Positions 63,731-64,000 of a stretch of DNA of 64,000 nt are shown here, piece after piece. Position numbers and translations under genes: made by a program. The DNA lies in NCBI GenBank assembly GCA_003605175.1, contig QWDA01000002.1, positions 489,643 to 553,642 of the forward strand, read 5' to 3'. The notes beneath the pieces are model-generated. The model had not been told where the DNA came from. It did not search any database and was given only the letters and a program-made list of their open reading frames with translations. Source of the stretch: Paracoccaceae bacterium. Its GTDB lineage: Bacteria; Pseudomonadota; Alphaproteobacteria; Rhodobacterales; Rhodobacteraceae. How positions within the stretch are numbered: position 1 is the stretch's first letter; the number at the start of each line of letters is the position of its first letter.

Positions 63731-64000
63731 AGGGTCAGGACCCATTGATTTTCGCTTGGGGTCATGATTCACGCTCCGAAAACCGAGCGGCGACCATGTC
63801 TGATCTTTTCTGGCTGAGGGAGGCGCAGATGGCGCGTCTTGAGCCCTTCTTTCCAAAATCCCACGGCAAACCCCGGCAGTGTCCCGGCACATGGTGTAGG
63901 AGGCCGCGCGCGGAGCCTCCGGCGTATCGCAGCGCGCGGCCTGGGGTAGCGCTGGCGGTCATCGCCGATCTTCGGAAAAGGTTCGGGTTGCGAGACCTGG
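63731..64000 (+). mobile_element. truncated left end of an IS5-family element
   Basis: The segment from AGGGTCAGGACCCATTGATT (63731) to the ATG at 63796 is the kind of left end found in IS5-group elements of Rhodobacterales. The transposase starts MSDLFWLREAQMARLEPFF and matches the family for 27 codons up to KSHGKPR (63876). After that the sequence no longer resembles transposase, although the frame stays open to the window end. The element is therefore broken after its first 150 bp, or a second sequence was inserted there. The right end lies outside the window or is lost. Confidence 0.7.
63796..63876 (+). pseudogene. IS5-family transposase, N-terminal remnant
   Basis: Twenty-seven codons match the N-terminus of IS5-type transposases (DUF4096-like start). 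The catalytic DDE core is absent from the window. Downstream codons continue open but read as unrelated sequence. Confidence 0.7.

Overview
The window is strongly GC-rich DNA with dense, short-spaced genes and the gene families of a marine-type alphaproteobacterium. A PccR/ScfR-type short-chain acyl-CoA regulator beside propionyl-CoA carboxylase, a short-form ProRS, GluQRS, three TRAP transporter genes at each of two loci, a DUF4174 protein and an HlyU protein all suggest a member of the Rhodobacterales. That assignment is inference; no rRNA gene is present.

Layout. 1-2.6 kb: hypothetical proteins, including one with a tandem two-cysteine domain. 2.6-10.6 kb: a catabolic cluster with an Asp/Glu-racemase-family protein divergent from a ThDP-dependent enzyme, a DadA-like FAD oxidase and a TRAP transporter whose dctP is separated from dctQM by a hypothetical gene and a methyltransferase. 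10.6-15.4 kb: TPR protein, SCP2-like protein, alpha/beta hydrolase, ketopantoate reductase, MAPEG, VOC and LysE proteins. 15.4-26.6 kb: the propionyl-CoA to succinyl-CoA module (methylmalonyl-CoA mutase, pccA, pccB) with small lipoproteins, a Bcr/CflA efflux pump and the regulator pccR. TTTGCAAA palindromes spaced 21 bp sit in front of both pccB and pccR. 26.6-28.6 kb: small stress and housekeeping proteins. 28.8-32.4 kb: a TetR-controlled EmrAB-type efflux pair with two matching operators.

32.5-40.2 kb is a type VI secretion effector island: an unrecognised 431-aa protein, a PAAR-RHS protein ending in a GIY-YIG nuclease tip, an Imm26-like immunity gene, and a convergent VgrG. No T6SS structural genes lie in the window. 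40.3-44.2 kb: tRNA modification and charging genes (trmFO, gluQ, proS). 44.2-49.6 kb: a second TRAP transporter, a LigM-type O-demethylase and a GntR/FCD regulator. Its intergenic region carries two TGTATACA palindromes and faces a divergent three-gene DyP-peroxidase operon (49.8-53.1 kb). The two partner proteins of the peroxidase resemble each other. A shared control of methoxy-aromatic uptake, demethylation and peroxidase is a plausible hypothesis.

53-64 kb: tRNA-Thr(UGU), hpt, a RatA/COQ10-like protein, an H-NOX heme sensor coupled to a HNOBA-GGDEF-EAL c-di-GMP enzyme, an HNH protein, rplM-rpsI, enoyl-CoA hydratase and several small proteins. The window ends in the truncated left end of an IS5-family element.

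The most unusual parts are the DyP three-gene module with its shared operator region, the RHS island with its unassigned 431-aa upstream protein, the phased PccR operators, and an odd open frame that runs antisense to the DUF4174 gene.
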